Positions 29,123-37,173 of a stretch of 64,000 nt of DNA are shown here, piece by piece. Both the position numbers and the translations under genes were made by a program. Every line of letters starts with the position of its first letter. Within the stretch, counting starts at the first letter, position 1. The DNA is from Nitrosopumilus sp. (lineage in GTDB: Archaea; Thermoproteota; Nitrososphaeria; Nitrososphaerales; Nitrosopumilaceae), in assembly GCF_025698945.1 (NCBI RefSeq), contig NZ_JAILWM010000001.1, forward strand, positions 620,001 to 684,000. The letters run 5' to 3'. The notes under the pieces were generated by a model. It was given only the letters and a program-made list of their open reading frames with translations, did no database searches and was not told the origin of the DNA.

Positions 29123-29533
29123 ATGGGACTATTTTCCAAAAAGCCATCATATTGTAGCATTTGTAATAAGGAACTAACTCACAAACACAAACCAAAACGA
29201 GAATGGAATGTTAAGGGTCCGCTTTGTGGAGATTGTCACTTTGACAAATCAAAAGAATACTATGAAGGTAAAGTTCGACAGCCATGTGTAGAGTGTGGTA
29301 ATACTCAAAAGATTACAGATTTGTGGGAACCGCGTTGGCAATGGGATATGGAAGGATTGTTATGCAAAACATGTTTTGATAAAAAAGAAGAATCACACGG
29401 AAAAGCAAAAAACTTTTGTGCAATATGTGGAGGAAAAATGGGATTAATCAGATACAACCCAAAAGGCAAATGGAAAATAGAAGGGCAGTTATGTAGAACT
29501 TGTTGGGATGAAAAGAAAGCAGAGTTTGGATAA
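29123..29533 (+). CDS. triple zinc-ribbon protein, 136 aa
   Basis: Three similar units of about 43 residues, each with two CxxC pairs: CSICNK/CGDCHF, CVECGN/CKTCFD and CAICGG/CRTCWD. Between pairs the shared core is 'W..(K/M)(G/E)G.LC..C'. Each unit should bind one zinc. The architecture is of a protein- or nucleic-acid-binding adaptor. Two bases separate its stop from the C2H2 gene that follows. Confidence 0.8.
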   Translation: MGLFSKKPSYCSICNKELTHKHKPKREWNVKGPLCGDCHFDKSKEYYEGKVRQPCVECGNTQKITDLWEPRWQWDMEGLLCKTCFDKKEESHGKAKNFCAICGGKMGLIRYNPKGKWKIEGQLCRTCWDEKKAEFG

Positions 29534-29535
29534 TC

Positions 29536-29733
29536 TTGGGATTTTTTAGAAAAAGTAAATGCGACATCTGTGAGAAAAAATTCTCAAAAGAAGAAGAGTT
29601 GATGAATCATAAACAAATTGTTCATGGAAAAGATTTAGAATATGATTGTAAAGAATGTAACAAATATTTTTCAAATATGGAAGATATGAGAACGCATTTG
29701 CAAAGAGAACACAGTTACAAAAAAGACAGATAA
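29536..29733 (+). CDS. two-finger C2H2 zinc-finger protein, 65 aa
   Basis: Two fingers: CDICEKKFSKEEELMNHKQIVH and CKECNKYFSNMEDMRTHLQREH, with the classical F and L positions and x3-4 His spacing. The TTG start at 29536 lies 2 bases behind the triple zinc-ribbon gene, indicating co-translation. Classical C2H2 pairs of this kind are uncommon outside eukaryotes but recur in archaea. Its end abuts the RpoP gene. Confidence 0.8.
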   Translation: MGFFRKSKCDICEKKFSKEEELMNHKQIVHGKDLEYDCKECNKYFSNMEDMRTHLQREHSYKKDR

Positions 29734-29928
29734 TTAAATTGCTTTTATTGTCTTTACTACTGGTGGTCGTACTTTAGTAAAGACTCTAAATCCACAGATG
29801 CATTTGATTTCAGGCAATCGAGATAGTTCAGTATTTGAAACAGTTGTCCCACATCTAAGACAGGAATAATTTACGTCAAATGTCTCAACAGGAGTTTCTT
29901 CTACTTCATCAAAGTTATCTTCAACCAT
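29734..29928 (-). CDS. rpoP: DNA-directed RNA polymerase subunit P (Rpb12-like)
   Basis: A 64-residue protein from ATG 29928 (ATG 29940 in frame would add four residues). The core 'YSCLRCGTTV...EIKCICGFRVFTKVRPP' matches the RpoP/Rpb12 zinc ribbon (CxxC...CxCGxRxxxKxRP). One Cys spacing, CICG, is CxC rather than CxxC, as is often seen. An acidic N-terminal tail (DEVEETPVETF) precedes it. It follows uS10 at 38 bases on the same strand. Confidence 0.85.
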   Translation of the reverse strand: MVEDNFDEVEETPVETFDVNYSCLRCGTTVSNTELSRLPEIKCICGFRVFTKVRPPVVKTIKAI

Positions 29929-29966
29929 GTTTATCATCAAAATTTCTATAATTTAAGGCTACCAGA

Positions 29967-30275
29967 TTATGTAAGAGAGAGTTCAATGTATACATCATCA
30001 GGAATTTTCAGTCGCATCAGTTGTCTAATTGCTTTATCATCAGCGTTGATATTGATTATTCTTCTATGCATTTTCATCTCCCATTTTTCATAGGTTTCAG
30101 TTCCGTTTCCACATGGAGATTTTCTTGTAGCAACATGCAATCGTTTCACAGGGAGTGGAGTTGGACCTTTAACTTTGACACCAGTTTTTTTACCAATACC
30201 CATTATTTCACCGCATACACCATCTAATTTTGGAAGACTGGTGGAAGTGAGTTTAACACGGGCGGTTTGTGTCAT
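29967..30275 (-). CDS. rps10: 30S ribosomal protein uS10
   Basis: 102 residues from ATG 30275 (a longer frame to 30359 would run into EF-1A). Core motifs 'ARVKLTSTSLPKLDGVCGEI', 'PTPLPVKRLHVATRKSPCG' and 'HRRIININ' are uS10. It sits in the small-subunit head and, with archaeal EF-1A upstream by 10 bases, forms the conserved archaeal tuf-rps10 pair. Confidence 0.97.
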   Translation of the reverse strand: MTQTARVKLTSTSLPKLDGVCGEIMGIGKKTGVKVKGPTPLPVKRLHVATRKSPCGNGTETYEKWEMKMHRRIININADDKAIRQLMRLKIPDDVYIELSLT

Positions 30276-30285
30276 AAATATACGC

Positions 30286-31584
30286 CTATGGTTTGTACTC
30301 TTCAGTAATCTCTTTAACGATTCCTGCTGCGATAGTTGCGCCCATATCTCTGAGAGCAAATCTACCCATTTCAGGGAAATCTTTGAAAGTTTCTATGCAA
30401 GTTGGTCTTACTGGTCTGATTTTTACAATTGCAGAATCTCCAACTTTAAGGAACTTTGGATTTTCTTCCTCAACAGCTCCAGTTGCTGGGTTGATCTTTT
30501 GGAGGAACTCAGTAACAGTTGCTGCAACTTGTGCAGTGTGTGCGTGCATTACTGGTGTATAACCAGGTGCAATTGCTGTTGGGTGATGAATTACAATAAT
30601 TTGTGCTTTGAATTCTTTTGCAACCATTGGAGGTGCATCAGGAGTACCAAGAACATCTCCTCTCTTGATATCTTTCTTTTCAATACCTCTCAAGTTGAAA
30701 CCAATGTTATCACCTGCTTCTGCAGATGGCATTTCAGTGTGGTGAGTTTCAATTGATTTGATTTCACCTTGTGCGCCAGATGGCATCACGACGATTTTTT
30801 GATTGGCTTTCATTACACCGGTTTCTACTCTACCTACAGGCACAGTTCCTACACCAGTGATTGTATAAACATCTTGAATTGGAACACGTAGTGGTTTACC
30901 AATTGGTTTTTCAGCTACTGTAAAGTCATCAAATGCTTCAAGTAATGTCTTTCCTTTGTACCAAGCCATATTCTCAGATTTTTTAACCAAGTTATCGCCT
31001 TTCCATCCAGAAACTGGAATGAATGGTACGTTTTCTAGTTTGTAACCTACAGATTTTACTAATTTTTCACCTTTTTCTTTTGCTGCATTGTATGCATCTT
31101 CTTTGTAGTCTACTGCATCCATCTTGTTGATTGCAACAATTAGTTGGCCTACACCGAGTGTCTTTAGCAAGAATGCGTGTTCTCTTGCTTGACCACCTGC
31201 AGCAATTGCTGTATCGGTTTCACCCTCTTTTGCTGATAGTACTAAAACAGCTGCATCTGCTTCAGAAGCGCCAGTAATCATGTTTTTAATAAAGTCCCTG
31301 TGACCAGGAGCGTCAATCAAAGTAAAGAAGTACTTTGGAGACTCAAACTTTTGGAAAGCTAGATCGATTGTAATACCTCTCTCTCTTTCATCTTTAATGT
31401 TATCCATAACCCATGCATACTTGAAAGTATCACCTTTTCCGGTCTTCTCGGATTCGGCTCCGTGTGCTGCAATTGTTCTTTCATCTACAACACCAAGATC
31501 CATCAAGAAATGACCCATAGTTGTTGATTTTCCATTATCAATATGACCTGTAACAATCAGGTTCAAGTGTGGTTTATCTGCCAT
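30286..31584 (-). CDS. tuf: translation elongation factor 1-alpha (aEF1A)
   Basis: 432 residues from ATG 31584; the longer frame is an upstream run-on into the FBP aldolase region. GTPase motifs are complete: GHIDNGKST (G1), DAPGHRDF (G3) and NKMD (G4). Domains II and III follow. It delivers aminoacyl-tRNA to the ribosome. First gene of the EF-1A, uS10, RpoP operon. It is divergent from FBP aldolase/phosphatase, with 121 bases between. Confidence 0.98.
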   Translation of the reverse strand: MADKPHLNLIVTGHIDNGKSTTMGHFLMDLGVVDERTIAAHGAESEKTGKGDTFKYAWVMDNIKDERERGITIDLAFQKFESPKYFFTLIDAPGHRDFIKNMITGASEADAAVLVLSAKEGETDTAIAAGGQAREHAFLLKTLGVGQLIVAINKMDAVDYKEDAYNAAKEKGEKLVKSVGYKLENVPFIPVSGWKGDNLVKKSENMAWYKGKTLLEAFDDFTVAEKPIGKPLRVPIQDVYTITGVGTVPVGRVETGVMKANQKIVVMPSGAQGEIKSIETHHTEMPSAEAGDNIGFNLRGIEKKDIKRGDVLGTPDAPPMVAKEFKAQIIVIHHPTAIAPGYTPVMHAHTAQVAATVTEFLQKINPATGAVEEENPKFLKVGDSAIVKIRPVRPTCIETFKDFPEMGRFALRDMGATIAAGIVKEITEEYKP

Positions 31585-31705
31585 ATGAAGAGCGTATTTG
31601 AGGGCATTTATTACTGTTATGAATTTTTGAAGAAAAATTAAAAAAAAATCAATTAATTTCAGATCACAAGACTTTGCTAAAAGCACATAAATCAAAGGGG
31701 CAAAA

Positions 31706-32848
31706 ATGGTAGATATGAAAATTACAGTTTCCGTTATCAAAGCAGACGTTGGAGGAGTTGGAGGCCACACAAAACCAAGCGACAGACTACTTGATGCAAT
31801 TAAAAATACAGTAAAAAATTCTTCAGACTTGCTCATAGATCACTATATCGGTTATTGTGGAGACGATACCCACATTGTAATGACACATACACATGGGGTG
31901 GACAATCAACAGATCCACAAGTTAGCATGGGATGCTTTCATGGCAGGAACCAAAGTTGCAAAAGAAGAAGGACTCTATGGAGCAGGACAAGATTTGCTTA
32001 AAGATTCATTTTCAGGAAATGTAAAAGGAATGGGCCCAGGAGTTGCAGAATTAGAATTTGAGGAAAGGCCAAATGAAGCATTTACAGTATTTGCAGCAGA
32101 TAAAACAGAACCAGGGGCATTTAATTATCCAATTTACAGAATGTTTGTAGATGCACTTAGCAATACAGGATTAATTGTAAACAAAAGTCTTGCCAAAGGT
32201 GTCAAATTCCACATTATGGATGTAGAAAAAGCTCAGATTGCAGAATTAGAATTATGGGAAGACAAACCAACATTGGAAGCTGCATTAATGTATCCTGGCA
32301 GATATGTAGTAGATTCTGTTTATACAAAAGATGGAGAACCAATTCTTGATGCATCTACAGACAGACTACACAATATTGCAGGCACATATGTTGGAAAGGA
32401 TGATCCAATTTGCATCGTTAGAACTCAAAAGAATTTTCCAGCTACTGAAGAAGTAGGAAGTGTATTTAACAATCCACATTTTGTTGCAGGAAATACCAGA
32501 GGCAGTCACAACATGCCATTGATGCCTGTAAAACTAAACTCAGCTGCTACAATCAACTTTTGTATTCCAATAGTAGAGGCATTAGTGTTTAGCATGCATA
32601 ATGGAAAGCTAACTGGTCCATTTGATGGATTCTCAACACCTGATTGGGACTACATTAGAGAGATTGCAACAAAGAAAGCAATGGCAATTAGAAGTCAAGG
32701 ATTCATTCATCCGGCAACACTTGTTCCATCAGAATTAGAATATGCTGAAGGATACAGAGCTAGAATGGATGTTCTAGAAAGTAAGATGAAACCTATGGAA
32801 GAAACTTCCAGTGGTGAAAAGAAAGAAAATTACGAAGATCCAGATTAG
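31706..32848 (+). CDS. fbp: bifunctional fructose-1,6-bisphosphate aldolase/phosphatase
   Basis: A 380-residue archaeal-type FBPA/P that makes fructose-6-phosphate from triose phosphates, the unidirectional gluconeogenic enzyme. Recognisable blocks: 'ITVSVIKADVGGVGGHTKPS', 'YCGDDTHIVMTHTHG', 'NTRGSHNMPLMPV' and the 'GPFDGFSTPDWDYI' C-terminal block. The Mg-binding Asp/His residues appear retained. Start at ATG 31706, or at 31715 (M4). The charged C-terminal tail is variable. It fits autotrophic growth. Confidence 0.97.
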   Translation: MVDMKITVSVIKADVGGVGGHTKPSDRLLDAIKNTVKNSSDLLIDHYIGYCGDDTHIVMTHTHGVDNQQIHKLAWDAFMAGTKVAKEEGLYGAGQDLLKDSFSGNVKGMGPGVAELEFEERPNEAFTVFAADKTEPGAFNYPIYRMFVDALSNTGLIVNKSLAKGVKFHIMDVEKAQIAELELWEDKPTLEAALMYPGRYVVDSVYTKDGEPILDASTDRLHNIAGTYVGKDDPICIVRTQKNFPATEEVGSVFNNPHFVAGNTRGSHNMPLMPVKLNSAATINFCIPIVEALVFSMHNGKLTGPFDGFSTPDWDYIREIATKKAMAIRSQGFIHPATLVPSELEYAEGYRARMDVLESKMKPMEETSSGEKKENYEDPD

Positions 32849-32912
32849 CCATATTACTAGATTCAATCATAGGGAATAGTTAATAGCCAAAACAACGTAC
32901 CAAAATTACACA

Positions 32913-33323
32913 ATGATTGGTTTTCAAAAAATCTTTGATTGGAAAACTTACATATTCACAGCACTAGCGGTAATTTCGTTTTCAAATTTCATGGCAGTTT
33001 TGTTTGGTCAAACTATCCCAGGAATAATTTTAGCATTTTTCAAAATAGCTGGAGAGTATGTGATTTTAGGAGCAGTGTTTATTTTTGCACTAGCATGGCT
33101 TCTCAAAGCTAAACCTCATAATCGCCCCAAGCAATATTCAGTGGTGGTTTTTGATGTGTTTGGAAAAAAATCAAAGATAGATGGAATAAGAACTGAATTC
33201 AAAACTCATGACGTGGCATGGAGTTTTATGAAACAATACAAAAAAGATTACCCGTTATGCAATTTTGCCCTTGTATCAGATCTTCCAAAATCAGACAAAC
33301 CAACAATTTTCAGATACATTTAA
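32913..33323 (+). CDS. small membrane protein with cytosolic C-terminal domain
   Basis: A 136-residue protein with two hydrophobic helices (about 12-34: TYIFTALAVISFSNFMAVLF; about 35-62: IILAFFKIAGEYVILGAVFI). A soluble domain follows (VVVFDVFGKKSKIDG, KSDKPTIFRYI). No family recognised. It lies between FBPA/P and DNA ligase on the same strand. Confidence 0.7.
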   Translation: MIGFQKIFDWKTYIFTALAVISFSNFMAVLFGQTIPGIILAFFKIAGEYVILGAVFIFALAWLLKAKPHNRPKQYSVVVFDVFGKKSKIDGIRTEFKTHDVAWSFMKQYKKDYPLCNFALVSDLPKSDKPTIFRYI

Positions 33324-33361
33324 GATTCATACTTTTATTCGGGAATAGATTATGATTTAGA

Positions 33362-35128
33362 ATGGAGTTCTCCATCTTAGCTGATTCTTTTTTCAAAATG
33401 GAATCAACTGCAAAGAGGTTAGAGTTGACAAAAATTCTAGTCGAATTGTTTGAAAAAACACCTCACAATGTTATTTCAAAAATCGTATATCTATTGCAAG
33501 GAAAGTTAAGACCAGATTTTGAAGGAATTGAGTTAGGCGTTGCAGAAAAACTTGCAATAAGGGCCATTGCAAAATCTTCAGGAATTCAGATTAAAAAAAT
33601 AGAAGACGAATATAGAAAAGGCGGAGATATTGGGCATGCAGCAGCAATTATTTTAGAACAGAAAACACAAACAACATTTCTTGTAGAAGACATTACAGTA
33701 GAGAGAGTGTACGAGACACTGTTTAAAATTTCAAAATCAGAAGGATCACGCTCTCAAGACATGAAGATGAAATACATCTCCAGTTTACTAAATGATGCAA
33801 CACCATTAGAGGCCAGTTATATTTTGAAGATTTTATTGGGAACTTTGCGTTTAGGAATTGCTGAGAATACAGTAATGGATGCATTAGCAATAGCTTTTTC
33901 TGGAAACAAAGAGAATAGAAAAATTTTAGAACATGCATACAATGTTTCAAGTGATTTAGGAAAAGTTGCAGAAACAATTGCAACAAAAGGGATTTTAGGT
34001 ATAGAGAAATTTGAAATTATTTTATTTAATCCAATCAGACCAATGCTTGCAGATAGGGTGAAGAGTGAACAAGAAGCAATTGAAAAACTAGGAAATGAAT
34101 TTGCAGCTGAATACAAATTAGATGGAGAGAGAGTGCAAATTCACGTAGAAGGAAATAAAGTAATATTATTCTCAAGAAGCTTAGAAAATATTTCAAGTTA
34201 CTATCCAGACATCATTGAAAAAATTCCGCAATGCATTCAGGCAGATAACGCAATTCTAGAGGCCGAAGCTGTTGCAATCAATGAGAACACGGGAGAATTT
34301 TTACCGTTTCAAGAATTAATGCATAGAAGACGAAAATACAAAATCGAAAAAGCAGTTACACAGTATCCAATTACAGTTAATTTTTTTGATATACTGTATT
34401 GCAATGATAAAAGTTGTTTGAAGTTAAGTTATGAAGAAAGGAGGGATAAATTAGAAAAAATTGTCAAAGAAGATGATTTTGCAAAATACATACCAATGAA
34501 AGTAGTTAGAAACGAAAATGACATTGAGGACTTTTTAGAGAACAGTATCAATTCTGGAAGCGAGGGTCTGATGTTAAAACAGTTAGACAAACCATATCAA
34601 GCAGGTTCAAGAGGAAGTTATTGGTTAAAGCTAAAAAGAGAGTATCAAAACGAATTAGGAGATAGTTTAGATCTGGTTGTAGTAGGCGGGTTTTTTGGAA
34701 AAGGAAGAAGAACTGGAAATTATGGAACACTATTGCTTGCAACATATGATGATGATGAAGATGTTTTCACAAGTATTTGCAAAGTCGGGACAGGGTTTTC
34801 AGATGATAGTTTAGATCAATTATATCAAATCCTAAATCCCAAAGTCACAATCAAAAAAAACCCTCGAATTCAGAGCGAGATGGAAGCTGATGTTTGGTTT
34901 GAGCCAGAATTAGTTATCGAAGTTGTAGCTTCAGAAATTACACTCAGCCCAATTCACAAAGCTGCAAGAGATGTAATTAGAAAAGGAGTAGGACTAGCTT
35001 TGAGATTTCCAAAGTTTACTGGGAAGATTAGATTAGAAAAAGCAGCTGAAGATGCATCAACTAATGAAGAGGTAATTACACTTTACAAAGGGCAAAAAAA
35101 AGTGGCACATGATAAAAATTTGATATAA
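33362..35128 (+). CDS. lig: ATP-dependent DNA ligase
   Basis: A 588-residue archaeal replicative ligase. The N-terminal DNA-binding domain (1-220, helical) is followed by motif I with AMP-accepting Lys252 (EYKLDGERVQIH). Motif III is near 'TVNFFDILYC', motif IV 'NSGSEGLMLKQ', and motif V/VI 'GSYWLKLKREY' with 'LRFPKF' in the OB domain. It seals nicks in Okazaki-fragment maturation and repair. Start ATG 33362. Standalone gene between small membrane and PhoU-like genes. Confidence 0.97.
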   Translation: MEFSILADSFFKMESTAKRLELTKILVELFEKTPHNVISKIVYLLQGKLRPDFEGIELGVAEKLAIRAIAKSSGIQIKKIEDEYRKGGDIGHAAAIILEQKTQTTFLVEDITVERVYETLFKISKSEGSRSQDMKMKYISSLLNDATPLEASYILKILLGTLRLGIAENTVMDALAIAFSGNKENRKILEHAYNVSSDLGKVAETIATKGILGIEKFEIILFNPIRPMLADRVKSEQEAIEKLGNEFAAEYKLDGERVQIHVEGNKVILFSRSLENISSYYPDIIEKIPQCIQADNAILEAEAVAINENTGEFLPFQELMHRRRKYKIEKAVTQYPITVNFFDILYCNDKSCLKLSYEERRDKLEKIVKEDDFAKYIPMKVVRNENDIEDFLENSINSGSEGLMLKQLDKPYQAGSRGSYWLKLKREYQNELGDSLDLVVVGGFFGKGRRTGNYGTLLLATYDDDEDVFTSICKVGTGFSDDSLDQLYQILNPKVTIKKNPRIQSEMEADVWFEPELVIEVVASEITLSPIHKAARDVIRKGVGLALRFPKFTGKIRLEKAAEDASTNEEVITLYKGQKKVAHDKNLI

Positions 35129-35173
35129 TCGTGCTCAAAAAATATCAAAAATCATAGAGGATTTAAATTACCT

Positions 35174-35848
35174 GTGGATTTTTTACATTCTGTTATGTAT
35201 AGCGGAGAGCTTGAAGTTCAAGCAAAAAGAAAGGCTATAGCAGTTTTACAAGACGAAATAAACAGAATCCTAAATGCTGCCAGAGAACTAGCAACACTTC
35301 CAGATCTAATGATGAAGAAAGACAAAACTGGAATCAAAAACACTCTTGAACAAATTTCTACAATAGAAGAAGAGGTAGAAAATCTAAGAAGAAAGATCAC
35401 AAGAGAAGTTGCAGATGTTGGAGGATTAATCATGAATCGAGAAAATCTTCTAAATACAGCATATACAATGGATGAAATAGCAGGTTACATCACAGGAATT
35501 TCATTCAAGCTTTCAAATGTAAAACCAACTACATTAAAGAGTGCAAAACTTGACAAAGATCTTACCAAGTTAATCGAACTTGTTGTAGATGAAGTATACA
35601 AATTGAATGAAATCATTCGAAGTCTTAATACAAACACTGCTAATGCAATTGAATTGGCTCAAGAAACTCAAACCATCGAAAGAGAAATTGACATAAAATA
35701 CAGACAAGCAACAATAAAACTTCTAAACGAAGTATCAAATACAAAAGAGCTTATGTTAATGAAAGATGTAATTGAAGGAATTGAAGAGATGGCAGATAAA
35801 TGCCAACGAGTATCAGATTCCTTTATTTTACTTGCGTTGAGTCTTTAA
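35174..35848 (+). CDS. PhoU/DUF47-like helical protein
   Basis: A 224-residue all-helical protein with a GTG start. Heptad-rich helices run 'ERKAIAVLQDEINRILNAAREL', 'IEEEVENLRRKITREVADVGG' and 'DVIEGIEEMADKCQRVSDSFIL'. The last resembles the conserved E..ADx..D metal-binding motif of PhoU-like DUF47 proteins, which partner phosphate transporters. The partner transporter is not next to it here. A role in phosphate-transport control is the best guess. Confidence 0.8.
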   Translation: MDFLHSVMYSGELEVQAKRKAIAVLQDEINRILNAARELATLPDLMMKKDKTGIKNTLEQISTIEEEVENLRRKITREVADVGGLIMNRENLLNTAYTMDEIAGYITGISFKLSNVKPTTLKSAKLDKDLTKLIELVVDEVYKLNEIIRSLNTNTANAIELAQETQTIEREIDIKYRQATIKLLNEVSNTKELMLMKDVIEGIEEMADKCQRVSDSFILLALSL

Positions 35849-35924
35849 AAACACCATTTCACATTTTACTTTATTTTTATGTTGTACATTAGAATTCATA
35901 TACACTAAACATTACAAATTAACT

Positions 35925-36461
35925 ATGAAAAGCGAATTAATTGAAAACAGAATAATTGTTTGGAACATCGAGGATTCTAGAAAACTTTTCAGCCAAGGGT
36001 ATTATGGAAAACCGATTGGAATACCAAAACCAATACCAGAAGAAATTGATGCTCCTCTAATTTTAGATCTAATTGAAGGGTTGTATCTTCTTGAAAATAA
36101 AAAAATTACAATAGATACAAAAAAACAAAAGTTAACAGCAGAACAACTAATTGAAATTTGTAAAAAAGAGTATCATGATTTTGATAAAAAATATTTAGTG
36201 TATAAAAATTTCAGAGACAAAGGATACATCATAAACCCAGGAATAAAGTTTGGATGTGACTTTGCAGTGTATGAAAAAGGGCCAGGAATTGATCATGCCC
36301 CATATCTGATTCAAGTATACAACAGAACAGAATCTATTTCATCTACAGGAATAGTTCTTGCAGGAAGACTTGCAACTACAGTTAGAAAACAATTCATCTT
36401 AGCAATTCCAAAAGGAAAAGACAAGGTCGATTTTCTTGCTTTAGATTGGTGGAAGGCTTAG
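35925..36461 (+). CDS. endA: tRNA-splicing (intron) endonuclease
   Basis: A 178-residue archaeal EndA, a homodimer-type splicing nuclease that cuts bulge-helix-bulge junctions in pre-tRNA and rRNA precursors. The triad is Tyr116 (FAVYEKGPG), His124 (GIDHAPYL) and Lys155 (TTVRKQFILAI). Its likely substrates include the rRNA stems mapped at 11208-12882. It overlaps the next convergent gene by 4 bases. Confidence 0.95.
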   Translation: MKSELIENRIIVWNIEDSRKLFSQGYYGKPIGIPKPIPEEIDAPLILDLIEGLYLLENKKITIDTKKQKLTAEQLIEICKKEYHDFDKKYLVYKNFRDKGYIINPGIKFGCDFAVYEKGPGIDHAPYLIQVYNRTESISSTGIVLAGRLATTVRKQFILAIPKGKDKVDFLALDWWKA

Positions 36462-36835
36462 ATAGATTTTATGTGGCCAGCTATTTTATCATAAATTTCA
36501 AAAAGTTCTTTTGATATTCCAAAAGAAATATGATTATCCCATTTACTCCTAATTCTCACTGCACCATCTGTAGGTTCAACATAGATTGTTGCATCTTTTA
36601 GGGATTGCTTTGCAATTAATTCATTTAATTCAAGATCACCATTTAGTTTTGTTGCAAGACTTCCGGGTCCATCCCACTCTACTTTGACTATTCTTTTAGA
36701 ACCAAAATGTCCCTTTGTTGTCAATTTTGTCTTTGCAACATAATTACCAACAGAATTTCCAACATCCTTTCTTACAATAAAATGTGCTTGAAATCTATCT
36801 AGTGCACCCCAAGGCATTGGATTTGGATCTTGCAT
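36458..36835 (-). CDS. hypothetical protein, 125 aa
   Basis: A soluble alpha/beta protein with 'KRIVKVEWDGPGSLATKLNGD' and 'GAVRIRSKWDNHISFGISKELF'. No cysteines or membrane helix. It is downstream of, and 2 bases from, the gene at 36838 on the same strand, so they form a two-gene unit. Function not recognised. Confidence 0.7.
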   Translation of the reverse strand: MQDPNPMPWGALDRFQAHFIVRKDVGNSVGNYVAKTKLTTKGHFGSKRIVKVEWDGPGSLATKLNGDLELNELIAKQSLKDATIYVEPTDGAVRIRSKWDNHISFGISKELFEIYDKIAGHIKSI

Positions 36836-36837
36836 TT

Positions 36838-37152
36838 TTATCCCTTCTGAATAATTTGAATTACGTCGATATTAGAGTTCTTAACATCAAGACATCCTCT
36901 ATTTGTTATCATTCTAGGGGTTTGAGCAAAATATCTACTATAGTAATCACCTTTTTCAACTTCATCAGTTCCAATATCTTTTGATACAGAATCTATGCCG
37001 ATCTCCTTTAGCATACTTGAAAACTTCTCAGGCCATGTTTGATATACAAAAGTGTCAGGTTCTGAATCATGCATATAAAATCTTGAAGGGTACCCACAAA
37101 TAAAGATATCAAGAAAAAATGAGTCACTAAGATCAATCGAATTAAATATCAC
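36838..37152 (-). CDS. hypothetical protein, 104 aa
   Basis: Contains 'YPSRFYMHDSEPDTFVYQTW' and 'DYYSRYFAQTPRMITNRGCLDV', with a single Cys besides one near residue 19. It is soluble and has no recognisable family. It starts at ATG 37152 and is divergent from the SDR gene at 37174 with 21 bases between. First gene of the pair with 36458. Confidence 0.65.
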   Translation of the reverse strand: MIFNSIDLSDSFFLDIFICGYPSRFYMHDSEPDTFVYQTWPEKFSSMLKEIGIDSVSKDIGTDEVEKGDYYSRYFAQTPRMITNRGCLDVKNSNIDVIQIIQKG

Positions 37153-37173
37153 AAAAGTTTTGACAGTTTATCT

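Noticed and set aside
29967-30359. Longer uS10 reading frame starting inside EF-1A
   Set aside because: Residues before the ATG at 30275 overlap EF-1A and are not uS10-like.
30286-31836. Longer EF-1A with an 84-residue N-terminal extension
   Set aside because: The extension lies in the divergent promoter region and overlaps the FBPA/P start; the true family N-terminus begins at ATG 31584.
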